Shown: positions 8,662 to 18,135, numbered from the stretch's first letter. The stretch is 64,000 nucleotides of DNA from Candidatus Nitrosotenuis cloacae (GCF_000955905.1 NZ_CP011097.1:1-64000); one strand, 5' to 3'. Numbers and translations: made by a program. The notes: generated by a model not told the origin, from the letters alone.

Positions 8662-9726
8662 TCACAGAATGATCAGTTCTTTGGTGAAACGGTGCATGTT
8701 GATTGGTTTTACTCTCACTATAACTGAATCTTCGATTCGCACGCCAAATTTACCTGGAATATAGATTCCTGGCTCTACAGTGATTGCCATATTTTTTTGC
8801 AGAATGGTTGTACTCTTTTGTGATATTGTGGGAAATTCGTGGACCTCAAGGCCGATTCCATGTCCTGTCGAATGGATGAAAAATTTTCCGTAATTTTTTT
8901 GGTTGATATGATCTCTACATGCATCATCCACACTCTTGCATGAAACATTTGGCTTGATAGCTGCCAGTCCATTTTTTTGTGATTCCTTGACTATTTCATA
9001 GACTTCTTTTGCCTGGTCTGATACTTTTTCCAAACCAAAGGTTCTGGTCGCATCACTGACATAGCACTTGTAGCGCAATGTGAGATCTACTACGATAAGA
9101 TCACCACTTGCAAATTTTCGATTTGTTACCTGTGCGTGTGGCAATGCGCCGTTTGGCCCACCGGCAATTATCAGAGGATTCAAAGTGGAGCGATAACCCG
9201 TAGCAAACATTTCCTGCTCCATTGCAAACGCCATTAGCTTTGATTGCAGCTCGGACTCGCGCACACCTTTAGCAATTTTTTTTGTGCACAACTCGTACAT
9301 CTCATCTAGGATTTTTGATGCTTTTTTGAGAATCGTAATTTCAGACTCGTCCTTTATTTCACGAGCGCGATAGAAAGGATCCGTTGAATGTTTTATGGTT
9401 GGGATAGATTTTTTGAGTGACTCCATTGTGTTGTAATTTTGGCAGTCGGTGCAGACCTTTTTACCCCTAAGCATCATCACAAGGCTGGACAACAATCCGA
9501 CTCCTCTCTCTGATGTTACCACATCACAATCAATCGCATCATCTTTTGCTCTACCTGCCTCTAGCTCTGGCGCAATTATTGTGGTCTTGCCGTTTTTTTC
9601 CAAGACACCGATTGCCTCACCCCAAAACCCAGTCAGATAAAACAGGTTTTCTGGCTCAAAGCACACCAGCGTGTCACAGTCGATTTTTTGTGCATGCTTT
9701 AGTAGCGTTTTTCGGCGCTGCTTCAT
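8662..9726 (-). CDS. pepQ: M24 family metallopeptidase (Xaa-Pro dipeptidase/aminopeptidase)
   Basis: The 354-residue product has the creatinase-type N-terminal domain (residues 1-120) and the pita-bread catalytic domain. The metal ligands are visible: Asp in VVDLTLRYKCYVSDATRTF, His in HSTGHGIGLEVHE, and Glu in ITVEPGIYIP and GVRIEDSV. It should remove N-terminal residues preceding proline or split Xaa-Pro dipeptides in the cytoplasm. I chose the ATG at 9726; an upstream in-frame start at 9828 would run into the divergent gene starting at 9801. The symbol follows the family and is not proof of dipeptide specificity. Confidence 0.88.
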   Translation of the reverse strand: MKQRRKTLLKHAQKIDCDTLVCFEPENLFYLTGFWGEAIGVLEKNGKTTIIAPELEAGRAKDDAIDCDVVTSERGVGLLSSLVMMLRGKKVCTDCQNYNTMESLKKSIPTIKHSTDPFYRAREIKDESEITILKKASKILDEMYELCTKKIAKGVRESELQSKLMAFAMEQEMFATGYRSTLNPLIIAGGPNGALPHAQVTNRKFASGDLIVVDLTLRYKCYVSDATRTFGLEKVSDQAKEVYEIVKESQKNGLAAIKPNVSCKSVDDACRDHINQKNYGKFFIHSTGHGIGLEVHEFPTISQKSTTILQKNMAITVEPGIYIPGKFGVRIEDSVIVRVKPINMHRFTKELIIL

Positions 9727-9800
9727 GCGTGTTTTGCCATATCCTAGTGAATTAATCTTTGTTGGAACATTTGTATACTGGAAAACGAAATTTTGTCTAG

Positions 9801-10805
9801 TTGGAAGAAAAGAAAAAAGTTGTTGCACTGTTATCTGGTGGATTAGACAGTCAGCTAGCTGTCAAGATGATGCAAAAACAAGGCTTTGAAGTATCTGCTG
9901 TTGCCATCAAGACTCCATTTTGTGATTTTGATTGCGGCCGTGGTTGTGGTTTTGAAATAAGAGAAAGAGCAGACGCACTAAATGTTAATCTAAAAACAGT
10001 TTACCTCGGTGATGAATACATCGAGATGCTAAAGAATCCAAAATATGGGTTTGGCTCTGGCATGAATCCATGCATTGACTGCCGATCCATGATGTTCAAG
10101 GCTGCAAAAAAACACATGGACGAGATCGGAGCTGAATTTATCATATCTGGTGAAGTATTGGGCCAAAGGCCAATGAGTCAGCACGGACCAGCACTGAGAA
10201 CAATAGAAAAGGAATCAGGCCTTGAAGGATACATCGTCCGACCACTATCTGCTGCATTACTGCCAAAGACCATTCCAGAAGAGACTGGTCTCATAAAACG
10301 CGAAGATTTGGGAAAGATTCGCGGACGCACTCGACGAATGCAGCTTGATATGGCAAAGGAATTTGGAATTGAAAACCCGCCAAACGCTGGAGGTGGATGC
10401 CTTCTGACTGATCCTGCGTTTGGACTGCGAGCTAAAGACTTGTTTGCACATGTAGAGACTCCAACAGTAAATGACATTGATCTTCTAAAGATTGGCAGAC
10501 ATTTTAGACTAGATAACAAAACAAAACTAATTGTTGGAAGAAACAAAGATGAAAATGATGTCATAAAGGCATTGGCTCTACCAAATGATTTACTGTTCAC
10601 TGCAAAGGATCACATGGGCCCAGTCTCTATGCTTCGCGGAGAAAATCTACAAGACCACAAATCACTCTGTGCATCCGTAACACTGCGATACTCTGATGCA
10701 CCAAAAGAAACAGACCAAACAGTAATCATTCAACATGGTGAGCAAAACTTGGAAATATCTGCAAAGAGTGCTGCCGAGTCTGATTACATCCACTTTAGGG
10801 TTTAG
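9801..10805 (+). CDS. PP-loop ATPase, MnmA/ThiI-related tRNA thiolation-like protein
   Basis: This 334-residue protein begins at TTG and has the PP-loop ATP-pyrophosphatase motif LLSGGLDSQLA at residues 10-20. The next conserved block, GSGMNPCIDCR near 90-100, resembles the MnmA/ThiI active-site region. Further on, GGGCLLTDP near 195 carries a conserved Cys that could act as the persulfide-bearing residue. The family adenylates a tRNA uridine and transfers sulfur. No THUMP domain is present for tRNA binding. A separate THUMP protein at 38498-39619 lacks a working PP-loop, so the two may be complementary halves (inference). The exact modified base is not determinable from sequence. Confidence 0.78.
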   Translation: MEEKKKVVALLSGGLDSQLAVKMMQKQGFEVSAVAIKTPFCDFDCGRGCGFEIRERADALNVNLKTVYLGDEYIEMLKNPKYGFGSGMNPCIDCRSMMFKAAKKHMDEIGAEFIISGEVLGQRPMSQHGPALRTIEKESGLEGYIVRPLSAALLPKTIPEETGLIKREDLGKIRGRTRRMQLDMAKEFGIENPPNAGGGCLLTDPAFGLRAKDLFAHVETPTVNDIDLLKIGRHFRLDNKTKLIVGRNKDENDVIKALALPNDLLFTAKDHMGPVSMLRGENLQDHKSLCASVTLRYSDAPKETDQTVIIQHGEQNLEISAKSAAESDYIHFRV

Positions 10806-10849
10806 GAACAAAACTGGACGTTTGTGCGTAATTTTTTGCGAAAGACTTT

Positions 10850-11161
10850 TTGAGGGAGTATTTACGAATCATAATAACCACAATGCAAAAAACCGAAAGC
10901 CCGACTTATCTTAAGGCAATCACAATTCGTGATCAGAGCGACATTCACTCCATCAAAGATGACATGAAAAAAAACATGATCCTAATTTTGCGAGTAACAC
11001 CACTGGCGCAAAAAGATGTCGAGCAGCTACGCAAGCTAGTCGAAGAACTATATGCACAGGCAAAAAACTTTAATGCAGACATTGCAAGACTTGGCGAAGA
11101 GCGAATCATTGTTACACCTCCTGGCGTAAAAATCTGGAAGCCGGAATACGATCTGAAATAA
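10850..11161 (+). CDS. sepF: Archaeal SepF cell-division protein
   Basis: SepF anchors FtsZ filaments to the membrane in archaea that use FtsZ, and structural homologs dimerise through a compact alpha/beta core. The core is visible from YLKAITIRDQSDIHSIK to RIIVTPPGVKIW, including the ARLGEERIIVTPPG strand. The listed TTG start gives 103 residues with a short N-terminal hydrophobic helix (REYLRIIITTM) that could bind the membrane. The ATG at 10883 gives a 92-residue form without it. SepF coexists here with two CdvB paralogs, as is common in Thaumarchaeota. Confidence 0.86.
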   Translation: MREYLRIIITTMQKTESPTYLKAITIRDQSDIHSIKDDMKKNMILILRVTPLAQKDVEQLRKLVEELYAQAKNFNADIARLGEERIIVTPPGVKIWKPEYDLK

Positions 11162-11226
11162 TATTAAAACTGCGCGGATAATTTCTACGTCCTCTTAATA
11201 TCGATTAACCCGAGAAAATTTTGTAA

Positions 11227-12285
11227 TTGCATAAAATTCATCTGGGAATGTTTGCAGTTATTCTGTCAGTAGCTGTGCCGTTTGCATTTGCAGAATCTGA
11301 TCACGCCAAAACAATCACAGAGTGTGAGGCCATCTATCCCGAGCTTGAAACACTTGGCAAGGCCAAATTCTTGCAGAGATATGCACATCATCCAGACATT
11401 CGAAGCTGTCTTACCTTGTATAATGACATCACATGGTTCTCAGAGGGCTCTGATCGCACAGATCGGCTGATCGCGTTACTGGGTGAGCCGATCGTAAAAA
11501 AGCCAGTTCGCGATCGCTTTGAGCAGACCTCAAACATTCCATCTTGGATAAAAGATGACGCAACACGCTGGCAGCAAGGAAAAGAGCGTGACAACATATT
11601 CTCATATGGAATAAGATTTTTGATAAACTCTAAAATGATCGACGCACCGATCGGACTATCCGATCAACCTAGATGCATGTCTGATCAGATCTGTGTTTCA
11701 AAAAATCATTACATCAAATATTCAATCAAGGACACTACAAGCCAGGATGTCACAAACCTAACCCATACGTTTGGCACGCCGGGAAACACAATTGCGATCA
11801 GCTCTACTGAAATAACAAAAAAGGACAAAAGACAAGACAACTTTCACATTGATTCGGATGGGCTCATAGACCACACCAAGCAATACTATTCGTTTGTGCA
11901 CAAAACTTCAATCAAAATAGGCACTACAATCGACTCGAAATATCCGATTACGACCACAGGTGAGGTGATATTCCCATTCAAGAACCAGCAGCGAGATGCT
12001 ATGATTGCCTGGGACAAGACCAAACAATACCAAGAAGTAATTGACAAAAACACTGGAATTGTATTGTTTGCCAAATATAACGACCGAATTAAAAAGACGG
12101 AATGGAGCGCTGAGCTTACCGATACCAATGCATTTTCTGAGGAAATCCAAATTCAATATAACGGAATGAGAATTCCTTCATGGTTCAAAAACCCAGTAAA
12201 ATGGTGGACTGAAGGAAGGATTTCGGATTCAGAGTACATTAGTAGCATCAATTATCTGCTAAAAAACAACATAATGCAGATCTAG
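11227..12285 (+). CDS. Secreted protein with two 'IPxW(I/F)K' repeat domains
   Basis: The 352-residue protein starts at TTG and has a signal peptide (HKIHLGMFAVILSVAVPFAFA). Two copies of a ~35-residue motif are present: IPSWIKDDATRWQQGK near 105-120 and IPSWFKNPVKWWTEG near 318-333. In each copy an aspartate/serine step and a predicted helix ending in a YLxxN or FLINS segment follow. This motif recurs in exported thaumarchaeal proteins, often beside peptidase or cupredoxin domains. The middle (130-300) is beta-rich without a recognised family. Function is unknown; an extracellular location is well supported. Confidence 0.75.
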   Translation: MHKIHLGMFAVILSVAVPFAFAESDHAKTITECEAIYPELETLGKAKFLQRYAHHPDIRSCLTLYNDITWFSEGSDRTDRLIALLGEPIVKKPVRDRFEQTSNIPSWIKDDATRWQQGKERDNIFSYGIRFLINSKMIDAPIGLSDQPRCMSDQICVSKNHYIKYSIKDTTSQDVTNLTHTFGTPGNTIAISSTEITKKDKRQDNFHIDSDGLIDHTKQYYSFVHKTSIKIGTTIDSKYPITTTGEVIFPFKNQQRDAMIAWDKTKQYQEVIDKNTGIVLFAKYNDRIKKTEWSAELTDTNAFSEEIQIQYNGMRIPSWFKNPVKWWTEGRISDSEYISSINYLLKNNIMQI

Positions 12286-12323
12286 GTTTTTAATATTAAA
12301 TACAAAATCAGACTATCAAATTT

Positions 12324-12737
12324 GTGGTCATATCACATTCTGAGAAGATCAATTGTTCCGAACAAAAACTGTGGGCCTTGCTACTAGACAAAGCAAAGCA
12401 CCCAGAAAAAACCATAAAGCAAGTCACAGAATCCACAATCATACAAAAATACACTGATGGCTATCTAAGGGAAATGACCGCGGTTGGAATGAACATCAAG
12501 GAAAGAATCACTATTAATGAAAAATCTCGCGAGATCAAATTTACATTAGTAGATAATACGGAATTTGATGGTTATTTCCTAAACAAAATAGAAGGAAAGG
12601 ACTGTGAGCTAGTCCTGACATATTTGCAGGACTGGACACCAAAAGACAAAAACGCAAAAAAAGATTTTGATTTACAGTTTTTATCAGTGATAAAAAATGC
12701 TGTTCTTGCAATGAAAAAACTGGCGGAGGCACAATGA
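12324..12737 (+). CDS. SRPBCC/AtaL-like (DUF1857-type) ligand-binding protein
   Basis: The 137-residue product begins at GTG. Its pattern fits the START/SRPBCC helix-grip fold: an N-terminal strand (MVISHSEKINCSEQKLWALL), a central antiparallel sheet with RITINEKSREIKFTLV, and a long C-terminal helix (LSVIKNAVLAMKKLAE). The spacing and the early LWALLLDKAKHPEK helix resemble the DUF1857/AtaL group, which bind small hydrophobic ligands. The stop overlaps the downstream pirin start (ATGA), so the two are translationally coupled. The ligand is unknown. Confidence 0.7.
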   Translation: MVISHSEKINCSEQKLWALLLDKAKHPEKTIKQVTESTIIQKYTDGYLREMTAVGMNIKERITINEKSREIKFTLVDNTEFDGYFLNKIEGKDCELVLTYLQDWTPKDKNAKKDFDLQFLSVIKNAVLAMKKLAEAQ

Positions 12738-13423
12738 TCAAAATCGTTTCGAATGATCAAAATTTTAAAACAGAAATTGATTGGCTGATTAGCTATCACC
12801 ATTTTTCATTTGGTGAGCACTATCACCCAGACAAAACAAACTTTGGGCCACTGCGGGTCTTCAATGATGATATCATACATCCAGGTATGGGATTTGGATT
12901 TCATCAACACAAAGACATGGAGATCATCACCTATGTCACACAGGGAACACTTGAGCACAAGGACAGCCTTGGGAACACTGGAACAATTGAGGCTGGTAAC
13001 ATCCAAAGAATGTCTGCGGGAATAGGTGTGTTTCACTCTGAATACAACCACTCAAAAGACAAACCTCTGAAACTTTTGCAAATCTGGATCACACCTGATA
13101 CAAAAAATCTCAAGCCGTCATGGGAACAAAAGACTTTTCTGGAAAAAGACAGACTGGATAATTTTTTTCAAGTAATTGGGCCTGCTAATCATGCACTAAA
13201 GATTCATCAAGATGCAGAATTTTATATCTCAAAGCTGACAAAGAAAACAAAATACCAAATCAAGCAAGGCAGGCAATACTATCTCTTTGTTATTACTGGT
13301 AACATTACACTAAACAACATCCTAATGAAGGAAAAAGACTCGGCAGAAATAACCAATGAGACAGAACTAGATGTACAATCTGATAGTGCGGAAATAATTC
13401 TAATTGATCTGCCGCAAAGCTAA
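12734..13423 (+). CDS. Pirin family protein (cupin)
   Basis: The 229-residue protein has the bicupin pirin/YhhW pattern. The N-terminal metal-site residues lie in FGFHQHKDMEIITYV and the GTIEAGNIQRMSAGIGVFHSE segment, giving the usual three His plus one Glu. Family members bind Fe or other metals; some act as quercetin 2,3-dioxygenases and others as redox sensors. Which applies here cannot be told from sequence. It is cotranscribed with, and overlaps by 4 bases, the SRPBCC gene upstream. Confidence 0.9.
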   Translation: MIKIVSNDQNFKTEIDWLISYHHFSFGEHYHPDKTNFGPLRVFNDDIIHPGMGFGFHQHKDMEIITYVTQGTLEHKDSLGNTGTIEAGNIQRMSAGIGVFHSEYNHSKDKPLKLLQIWITPDTKNLKPSWEQKTFLEKDRLDNFFQVIGPANHALKIHQDAEFYISKLTKKTKYQIKQGRQYYLFVITGNITLNNILMKEKDSAEITNETELDVQSDSAEIILIDLPQS

Positions 13424-13434
13424 TTCATTTAGAA

Positions 13435-14400
13435 TCAGGTTTTTTCTGATTTGTCCAGTTCCTTGTCTAGCTCGTAGAGCTTTGCAATTCTTTTGTATGT
13501 AAGTGGATGTGTTCTGAACAGCTCGCCAAACTTGGAGAACGAGTTTCTTCGCTCCCAGTCCATCGCATCTTGGACCTCTTTTTCTGAAATGTGCAAGTCC
13601 AAATAATATGATGCAAATCTGGATACCTCAAGGCTAGATGCAACAGGATCCACTGCGTAAAATGCTCGCAGCGAAGAATTTTGCATGTTTTGTTTTTGTA
13701 TGCTCAATCCGTACGTTATTTTTGCCAAAGCACTTGCTAAATGTGTGGGCTTGATTTGCTGTCCTGCGAATCTGTCTGCATAAAATTCCCTGAGTCTTGA
13801 GAAATGCAACACCATGAGATTTGTAATAAAGTACACCACAAATGCGCCAATTCCTATCATTGCTGCACCACCTACCTGATTCCTGTGTGATCTGCCAGAA
13901 AACATCGTCGACATGGCAATGTAATATGCAATTGTTGGCACAACAGAGACTATTGTCATTACAAGCATGTCATGGTGCTTGATGTGACCTATCTCGTGCG
14001 CAATTACTCCCTTTACCTCGTCCTGTGTTAGGTTGTTTAGCAGCCCCTGTGTTAGTGCAAGCGTTGCAGAATTGCTTGTTCTGCCAAAGACAAATGCATT
14101 TGGCATGCCATTGTTTGCAATTGTTATCTGTGGAACCTTTACGTTGTTTTTGGCGCAGATCTCCCTGACTGTTTGCTCAACCCATGGGAGCTCACCCGGG
14201 CTCAGCGTCCTCAGGTTTGTACTCCATCGGATTATTTTTGGACCGATTAACCATTGGATCAATCCCATAAAAATTCCCATTCCAGCCATTCCAAAAACTC
14301 CCACATTCAGATAAGCCCCAATTGCTGCCATGAACGCAAAGAGTAATCCAAACACCAACATCATGGTGAGGCTCATTGATGCAACTAGTTTTGCCGACAT
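13435..14400 (-). CDS. htpX: HtpX-like M48 zinc metalloprotease
   Basis: This 321-residue integral membrane protease degrades misfolded membrane proteins. Two N-terminal membrane helices (about 10-55) precede the catalytic domain. The zinc motif HEIGHIKHHD is near residue 135, and the third ligand Glu lies in SRLREFYADRFAG near 210. Two further helices sit at 145-165 and 180-200. The length and topology are standard for HtpX. It lies 16 bases downstream of the aCPSF1 gene on the same strand and is probably part of one transcript with it. Confidence 0.93.
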   Translation of the reverse strand: MSAKLVASMSLTMMLVFGLLFAFMAAIGAYLNVGVFGMAGMGIFMGLIQWLIGPKIIRWSTNLRTLSPGELPWVEQTVREICAKNNVKVPQITIANNGMPNAFVFGRTSNSATLALTQGLLNNLTQDEVKGVIAHEIGHIKHHDMLVMTIVSVVPTIAYYIAMSTMFSGRSHRNQVGGAAMIGIGAFVVYFITNLMVLHFSRLREFYADRFAGQQIKPTHLASALAKITYGLSIQKQNMQNSSLRAFYAVDPVASSLEVSRFASYYLDLHISEKEVQDAMDWERRNSFSKFGELFRTHPLTYKRIAKLYELDKELDKSEKT

Positions 14401-14416
14401 TTTTTGAATATAATAT

Positions 14417-16351
14417 CTAGAACAGCCTGATTGCTTCCTGCACCTGTGGATAGTGGGCCGGAACTCGGAATTGTCTGCGAATATTCATTGCAAGGCTTTC
14501 ACACTTTCTTCGCTCACCGTGATTCACCAAGACTCGTCGAAGCTTTGGTCTTAGCTTGTGCACAAATGACATTAACTGATTGAAATCGCTGTGGCCGGAA
14601 AATCCATCAAGCTTTATCATGGAGCAGTTTACGTTTACCACCTCTACTTTGCCGTCTTTTCCTAGCAAGGAGACCTGCTTTGAGCCATCAAGGACCCGTC
14701 TTCCTAGAGTGCCATTGACCTGATATGAGACAAAGATTATCTTGTTTTTGTTTCCTGGAGCAATGTTTCTGAAATACTCCAAGACTGGGCCGCCCTCTAG
14801 CATACCAGAGGTTGCCAAAATTATACATGGTGTGTTGTCTCGCAGAGGTTCTTCTCTTGCATCAGAGTGCTCGATGTTTGTGAAATATTCAGAGTCAAAT
14901 GGATTATCATCAGTTTCCAGGATTTTCTGGCGTAATTCGCGCGCCAAATATTCAGGATAGGCTTCATGTATTGCAGTAGCCTCGGAAATCATTCCCTCTG
15001 TAAATACTGGTGCTTCGACCATCTGGCCTGCCTTCATGTAGTGATCAATTACCATCAGTATTTCCTGGGCACGACCCACTGCCGGAATTGGAATCAAGAC
15101 CTTTCCGCCATCAACTAGTGTGTTGTTTACTGCATTGATGAATGCAGACTCTACTTCTTGTCTTGTTGGCTGGATGTCCTCTCTTGCGCCATATGTGCTC
15201 TCTATGAGTAAGGTTTCAACTCGAGGATAGTTCCATGATGCACTATCAAATAGAATGCTCTTGCCAAATTTGATATCGCCAGTGTATACAAAATTATGAT
15301 CACCATTACCAATGTGAAAGTGACATGTCGCAGAACCAAGAATGTGGCCTGCATTTGAAAATACCAACTTGATGTCTGGTGCAATGTCAGTTACTGTTCC
15401 ATATGGAATGGTTATGGTTTGTCGCATGATCTGTTTTACATCGCGCTCTGCGTACAGTGGCGCTCGTCCTTGCGCAGCTGCTACTCGTATTGCATCTAGT
15501 TGAATTAGATTCATCATTGGTAGGGTTGGCTCTGTGCAATAGATTGGGCCCTTGTAGCCATACTTGCATAATACCGGCAAGAATCCGGTATGATCCAAGT
15601 GTGCATGGCCTATTACAATTGCATCCAGCTCATCTAGTGTTATGTTTGCCCAATCCAATCTTGGAAATGCCTCAGATGGAGATCGTGCGCCTGGGTTTAC
15701 ACCACAATCAATTAGGATCTTGCTTTCTGGTGTGGTAAGTATCATGCTGGACCTGCCTACTTGGCCAAATCCGCCAAGTGTCATCAAAGAAACCTCAGAT
15801 CTTTGGGCTAGTCTTGGCCTGAAAATGCTCTCGCCTATTTGCTTGAGCTGCTTTGAGCGCTCTGATGATGATAATTTGAGATTATAGTTGATTTGCTGAA
15901 TGGTGCTGGATTGGATGATAGTTGCCTTTCTAATTCGAATTCTCCAACCCATCTGCTCAGTTAGTTTTGCTGAATTAAACTCGGGATTGTTCTGGAGTAG
16001 CCAAGGTCGCTTTACCTCTACAGAGACCTCACCTGTTGCCGTATCAAAATATGTGCCTCCCAGTTCTGCTTCCTTTGGTAGTGCCTCTGCAATTATTTTT
16101 CTGGCGTCATCTTCGTTTTTGCGAATCGACTCTTCTGTTCTGACTACGATTCTTTTTTTGATCACATTTACCAGATCTGAGACTATCTGGTTGTTTTCCA
16201 TCAGAAATGATGGTGATCTCGTGTATAGTGCAATTCGTGGGCCCTCATAGTCGATTTTGCTTACTTGGGCCTCTTTTGGAATACTTTGCAGTATTGTTGC
16301 CATTACACTTTGGGCTGTAGATGAATCCTTTTCCTGTTGTCTTTTTTGCAT
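14417..16351 (-). CDS. aCPSF1 (FttA) KH-domain beta-CASP ribonuclease, transcription termination factor
   Basis: This 644-residue protein has two N-terminal KH-like RNA-binding domains (about 1-140), then a metallo-beta-lactamase domain with the HAHLDHTGFLPVL motif, then a beta-CASP domain and a C-terminal GHSDFNQL/NHGE motif that completes the active site. In archaea it cleaves nascent RNA and drives 3'-end formation and transcription termination. All metal ligands visible are intact. I chose the ATG at 16351, which leaves 7 bases to the proteasome gene; an upstream TTG at 16369 would overlap that gene by 11 bases. Order proteasome beta-aCPSF1-htpX on one strand suggests an operon. Confidence 0.95.
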   Translation of the reverse strand: MQKRQQEKDSSTAQSVMATILQSIPKEAQVSKIDYEGPRIALYTRSPSFLMENNQIVSDLVNVIKKRIVVRTEESIRKNEDDARKIIAEALPKEAELGGTYFDTATGEVSVEVKRPWLLQNNPEFNSAKLTEQMGWRIRIRKATIIQSSTIQQINYNLKLSSSERSKQLKQIGESIFRPRLAQRSEVSLMTLGGFGQVGRSSMILTTPESKILIDCGVNPGARSPSEAFPRLDWANITLDELDAIVIGHAHLDHTGFLPVLCKYGYKGPIYCTEPTLPMMNLIQLDAIRVAAAQGRAPLYAERDVKQIMRQTITIPYGTVTDIAPDIKLVFSNAGHILGSATCHFHIGNGDHNFVYTGDIKFGKSILFDSASWNYPRVETLLIESTYGAREDIQPTRQEVESAFINAVNNTLVDGGKVLIPIPAVGRAQEILMVIDHYMKAGQMVEAPVFTEGMISEATAIHEAYPEYLARELRQKILETDDNPFDSEYFTNIEHSDAREEPLRDNTPCIILATSGMLEGGPVLEYFRNIAPGNKNKIIFVSYQVNGTLGRRVLDGSKQVSLLGKDGKVEVVNVNCSMIKLDGFSGHSDFNQLMSFVHKLRPKLRRVLVNHGERRKCESLAMNIRRQFRVPAHYPQVQEAIRLF

Positions 16352-16358
16352 TAAATCA

Positions 16359-16994
16359 CTACAAAGCAATGATGGCTTTCTTCTGCTCTTTGCTCAAGAG
16401 TCGAAAACCCTCTTTATCTATAATTGCAACATTGATTCCGTCGCCGGTTCCAATGTTTCTAACTATTGCTGCCTTTACAGCACGCAATGCGATTACCTTG
16501 GCCTCTTCTACTTTGAGGTTGTCTCGGTATTCGTCTTCTAGGGTACCATATGCTACTGGTGAGCCGCTTCCCGTCGTGACATATTTTTTCTCTTCGACTG
16601 AGCCAAACACATCTACGTTTACTAGTTGTGGACCTTGTTTGTCGTATCCGCCAAGCAAAATGTCTGCAATGAATGGATAGCCTCTGTTTTGATGAAACAT
16701 CAATGAACATAGTCTTGCTAGAGATTTGATTGGAATGTCTTCATTTTTTTGCACTCGGTGAATGCTTGCGTGATATCTTAGAACGTCTGTGATGTTTTGT
16801 GCATCTGCTACTCCGCCTGCCAGAGTAAGGCCTGCATGTCGAGCCAGCTGTTGAATCTTCATTGTGTTGTTGTTTGCAATGAAATAGCCTGCGCTTGCAC
16901 GCATGTCTGCGCACAATACGACACCGTCGCTTGCCTTAATCCCTACTGTGGTTGTTCCATGTAGAATTTTGTCTTCTACGCTATTAGCTGACAC
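16359..16994 (-). CDS. psmB: Proteasome beta subunit (threonine protease)
   Basis: This is the catalytic subunit of the archaeal 20S proteasome. Self-cleavage after HG would expose the nucleophile in TTTVGIKASDGVVL. Catalytic partners Asp (CADMRASAG) and the GSGSPVAYG loop are present. I chose GTG at 16994, which gives 211 residues and a 13-residue propeptide, the usual archaeal size. The longer frame to 17081 would start at TTG inside the divergent egsA leader. A TATA-like element at 17033-17042 is at a suitable distance from this start. Confidence 0.93.
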   Translation of the reverse strand: MSANSVEDKILHGTTTVGIKASDGVVLCADMRASAGYFIANNNTMKIQQLARHAGLTLAGGVADAQNITDVLRYHASIHRVQKNEDIPIKSLARLCSLMFHQNRGYPFIADILLGGYDKQGPQLVNVDVFGSVEEKKYVTTGSGSPVAYGTLEDEYRDNLKVEEAKVIALRAVKAAIVRNIGTGDGINVAIIDKEGFRLLSKEQKKAIIAL

Positions 16995-17032
16995 AGAAAA
17001 TACTCCTAGATGATCAGAAATGATCCTGACCC

Positions 17033-17042
17033 TTTTAAATAA
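17033..17042. promoter_or_regulatory. Shared TATA-like element between psmB and egsA
   Basis: The near-palindrome TTTTAAATAA lies between the divergent proteasome beta gene (GTG at 16994) and egsA (ATG at 17089). It sits about 40 bases from the first and 50 from the second. Either strand reads as an acceptable archaeal TATA box, so one core element may serve both. This supports the chosen starts but remains inference. Confidence 0.45.
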
Positions 17043-17088
17043 CTTTGGGGGGCCAAATTGATATTTGGTAGGCTCAAGCAAAGACGTA

Positions 17089-18135
17089 ATGCGTAATTCT
17101 CCATCTCATACAATGGAGCTTCCGCGCCTGATAGTAGTAGGAGAAAAAAATATTGGGGGCTTTGGCAAGTTTTTGCAAAATCTGGGCCCGACAAAAAAGG
17201 TCTCTATCATTGCGGGCAATCACGTTCAAAAAATCATCAGGGTAAAAATCTCAAAGTCTTTGTCTGATTCCAAAATCAAGGCAGTCTGGCACAGCCCAAA
17301 GACAAACGACGAAAAATCAATTGGTATGGTAGAATCCCAAGTAAGAAAGGACAGATCAGACCTCATAGTTGGGATTGGTGGGGGCAGATCAGTTGATGTC
17401 GCAAAAATGATCTCGTATAATTTAGACAAACCCTTTGTCAGTGTTCCAACAGCTGCATCGCATGATGGAATTGCAAGCCCCTTTGTGTCTGTAAAAGGGG
17501 AAAAGCCACACTCGCTGGTTGCAACTGCACCGCTTGGTGTGTTTGTAGACATTGATGTGATAAAAAGAGCACCAAAGAAGCTTTTGGCTTCTGGGTGTGG
17601 TGATCTGGTTGCCAAAATAACTGCAGTAAAGGACTGGCAGCTTGGACGAGATAATACCGGCGAATATTACGGACGCTACTCATCAAACTTGGCATCAATG
17701 AGTGCCAAGATCTTACTAGAAGCAACTGAGAAGAAAAAAAGACCAGACATTCGTGAAATCGTAGAGGCACTGATCAGTGCAGGTGTTGCATCATGCATTG
17801 CAGGAAGTAGCAGACCATGCTCTGGCTCTGAGCACTTGTTTTCTCATGCGTTGGACAAGCTAGCGCCAGGAATAGGATTGCATGGGGAGAAATGTGGAAT
17901 TGGTGCAATCCTGATGGCAAAGCTTCAGGGACAGGACTGGAAAAAGATAGCAAATACGCTCAAAAATGCAGGTGCACCAACCACTGCAAAGCAGATCGGC
18001 CTCAAAAAACAAGTTGTTGTAGAAGCACTAGTAATAGCGCAATCATTGCGACCTGAGCGATATACCATTCTAAAGCAGATCAAGATGACCCACAAAAAAG
18101 CATTAGAGCTTGCAAAAAGTACGAATGTAATTTAG
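17089..18135 (+). CDS. egsA: sn-Glycerol-1-phosphate dehydrogenase
   Basis: This 348-residue enzyme reduces dihydroxyacetone phosphate to sn-glycerol-1-phosphate, setting the archaeal membrane-lipid stereochemistry. The NAD(P)-binding glycine motif is GIGGGRSVDVAKM near residue 105, followed by SVPTAASHDGIASPF. Zinc ligands lie in GSEHLFSHALD and LHGEKCGIG. The ATG at 17089 is preferred to an in-frame start at 17065, which crosses the promoter region; an internal ATG at 17113 is also possible. The gene is divergent from psmB. Confidence 0.95.
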   Translation: MRNSPSHTMELPRLIVVGEKNIGGFGKFLQNLGPTKKVSIIAGNHVQKIIRVKISKSLSDSKIKAVWHSPKTNDEKSIGMVESQVRKDRSDLIVGIGGGRSVDVAKMISYNLDKPFVSVPTAASHDGIASPFVSVKGEKPHSLVATAPLGVFVDIDVIKRAPKKLLASGCGDLVAKITAVKDWQLGRDNTGEYYGRYSSNLASMSAKILLEATEKKKRPDIREIVEALISAGVASCIAGSSRPCSGSEHLFSHALDKLAPGIGLHGEKCGIGAILMAKLQGQDWKKIANTLKNAGAPTTAKQIGLKKQVVVEALVIAQSLRPERYTILKQIKMTHKKALELAKSTNVI

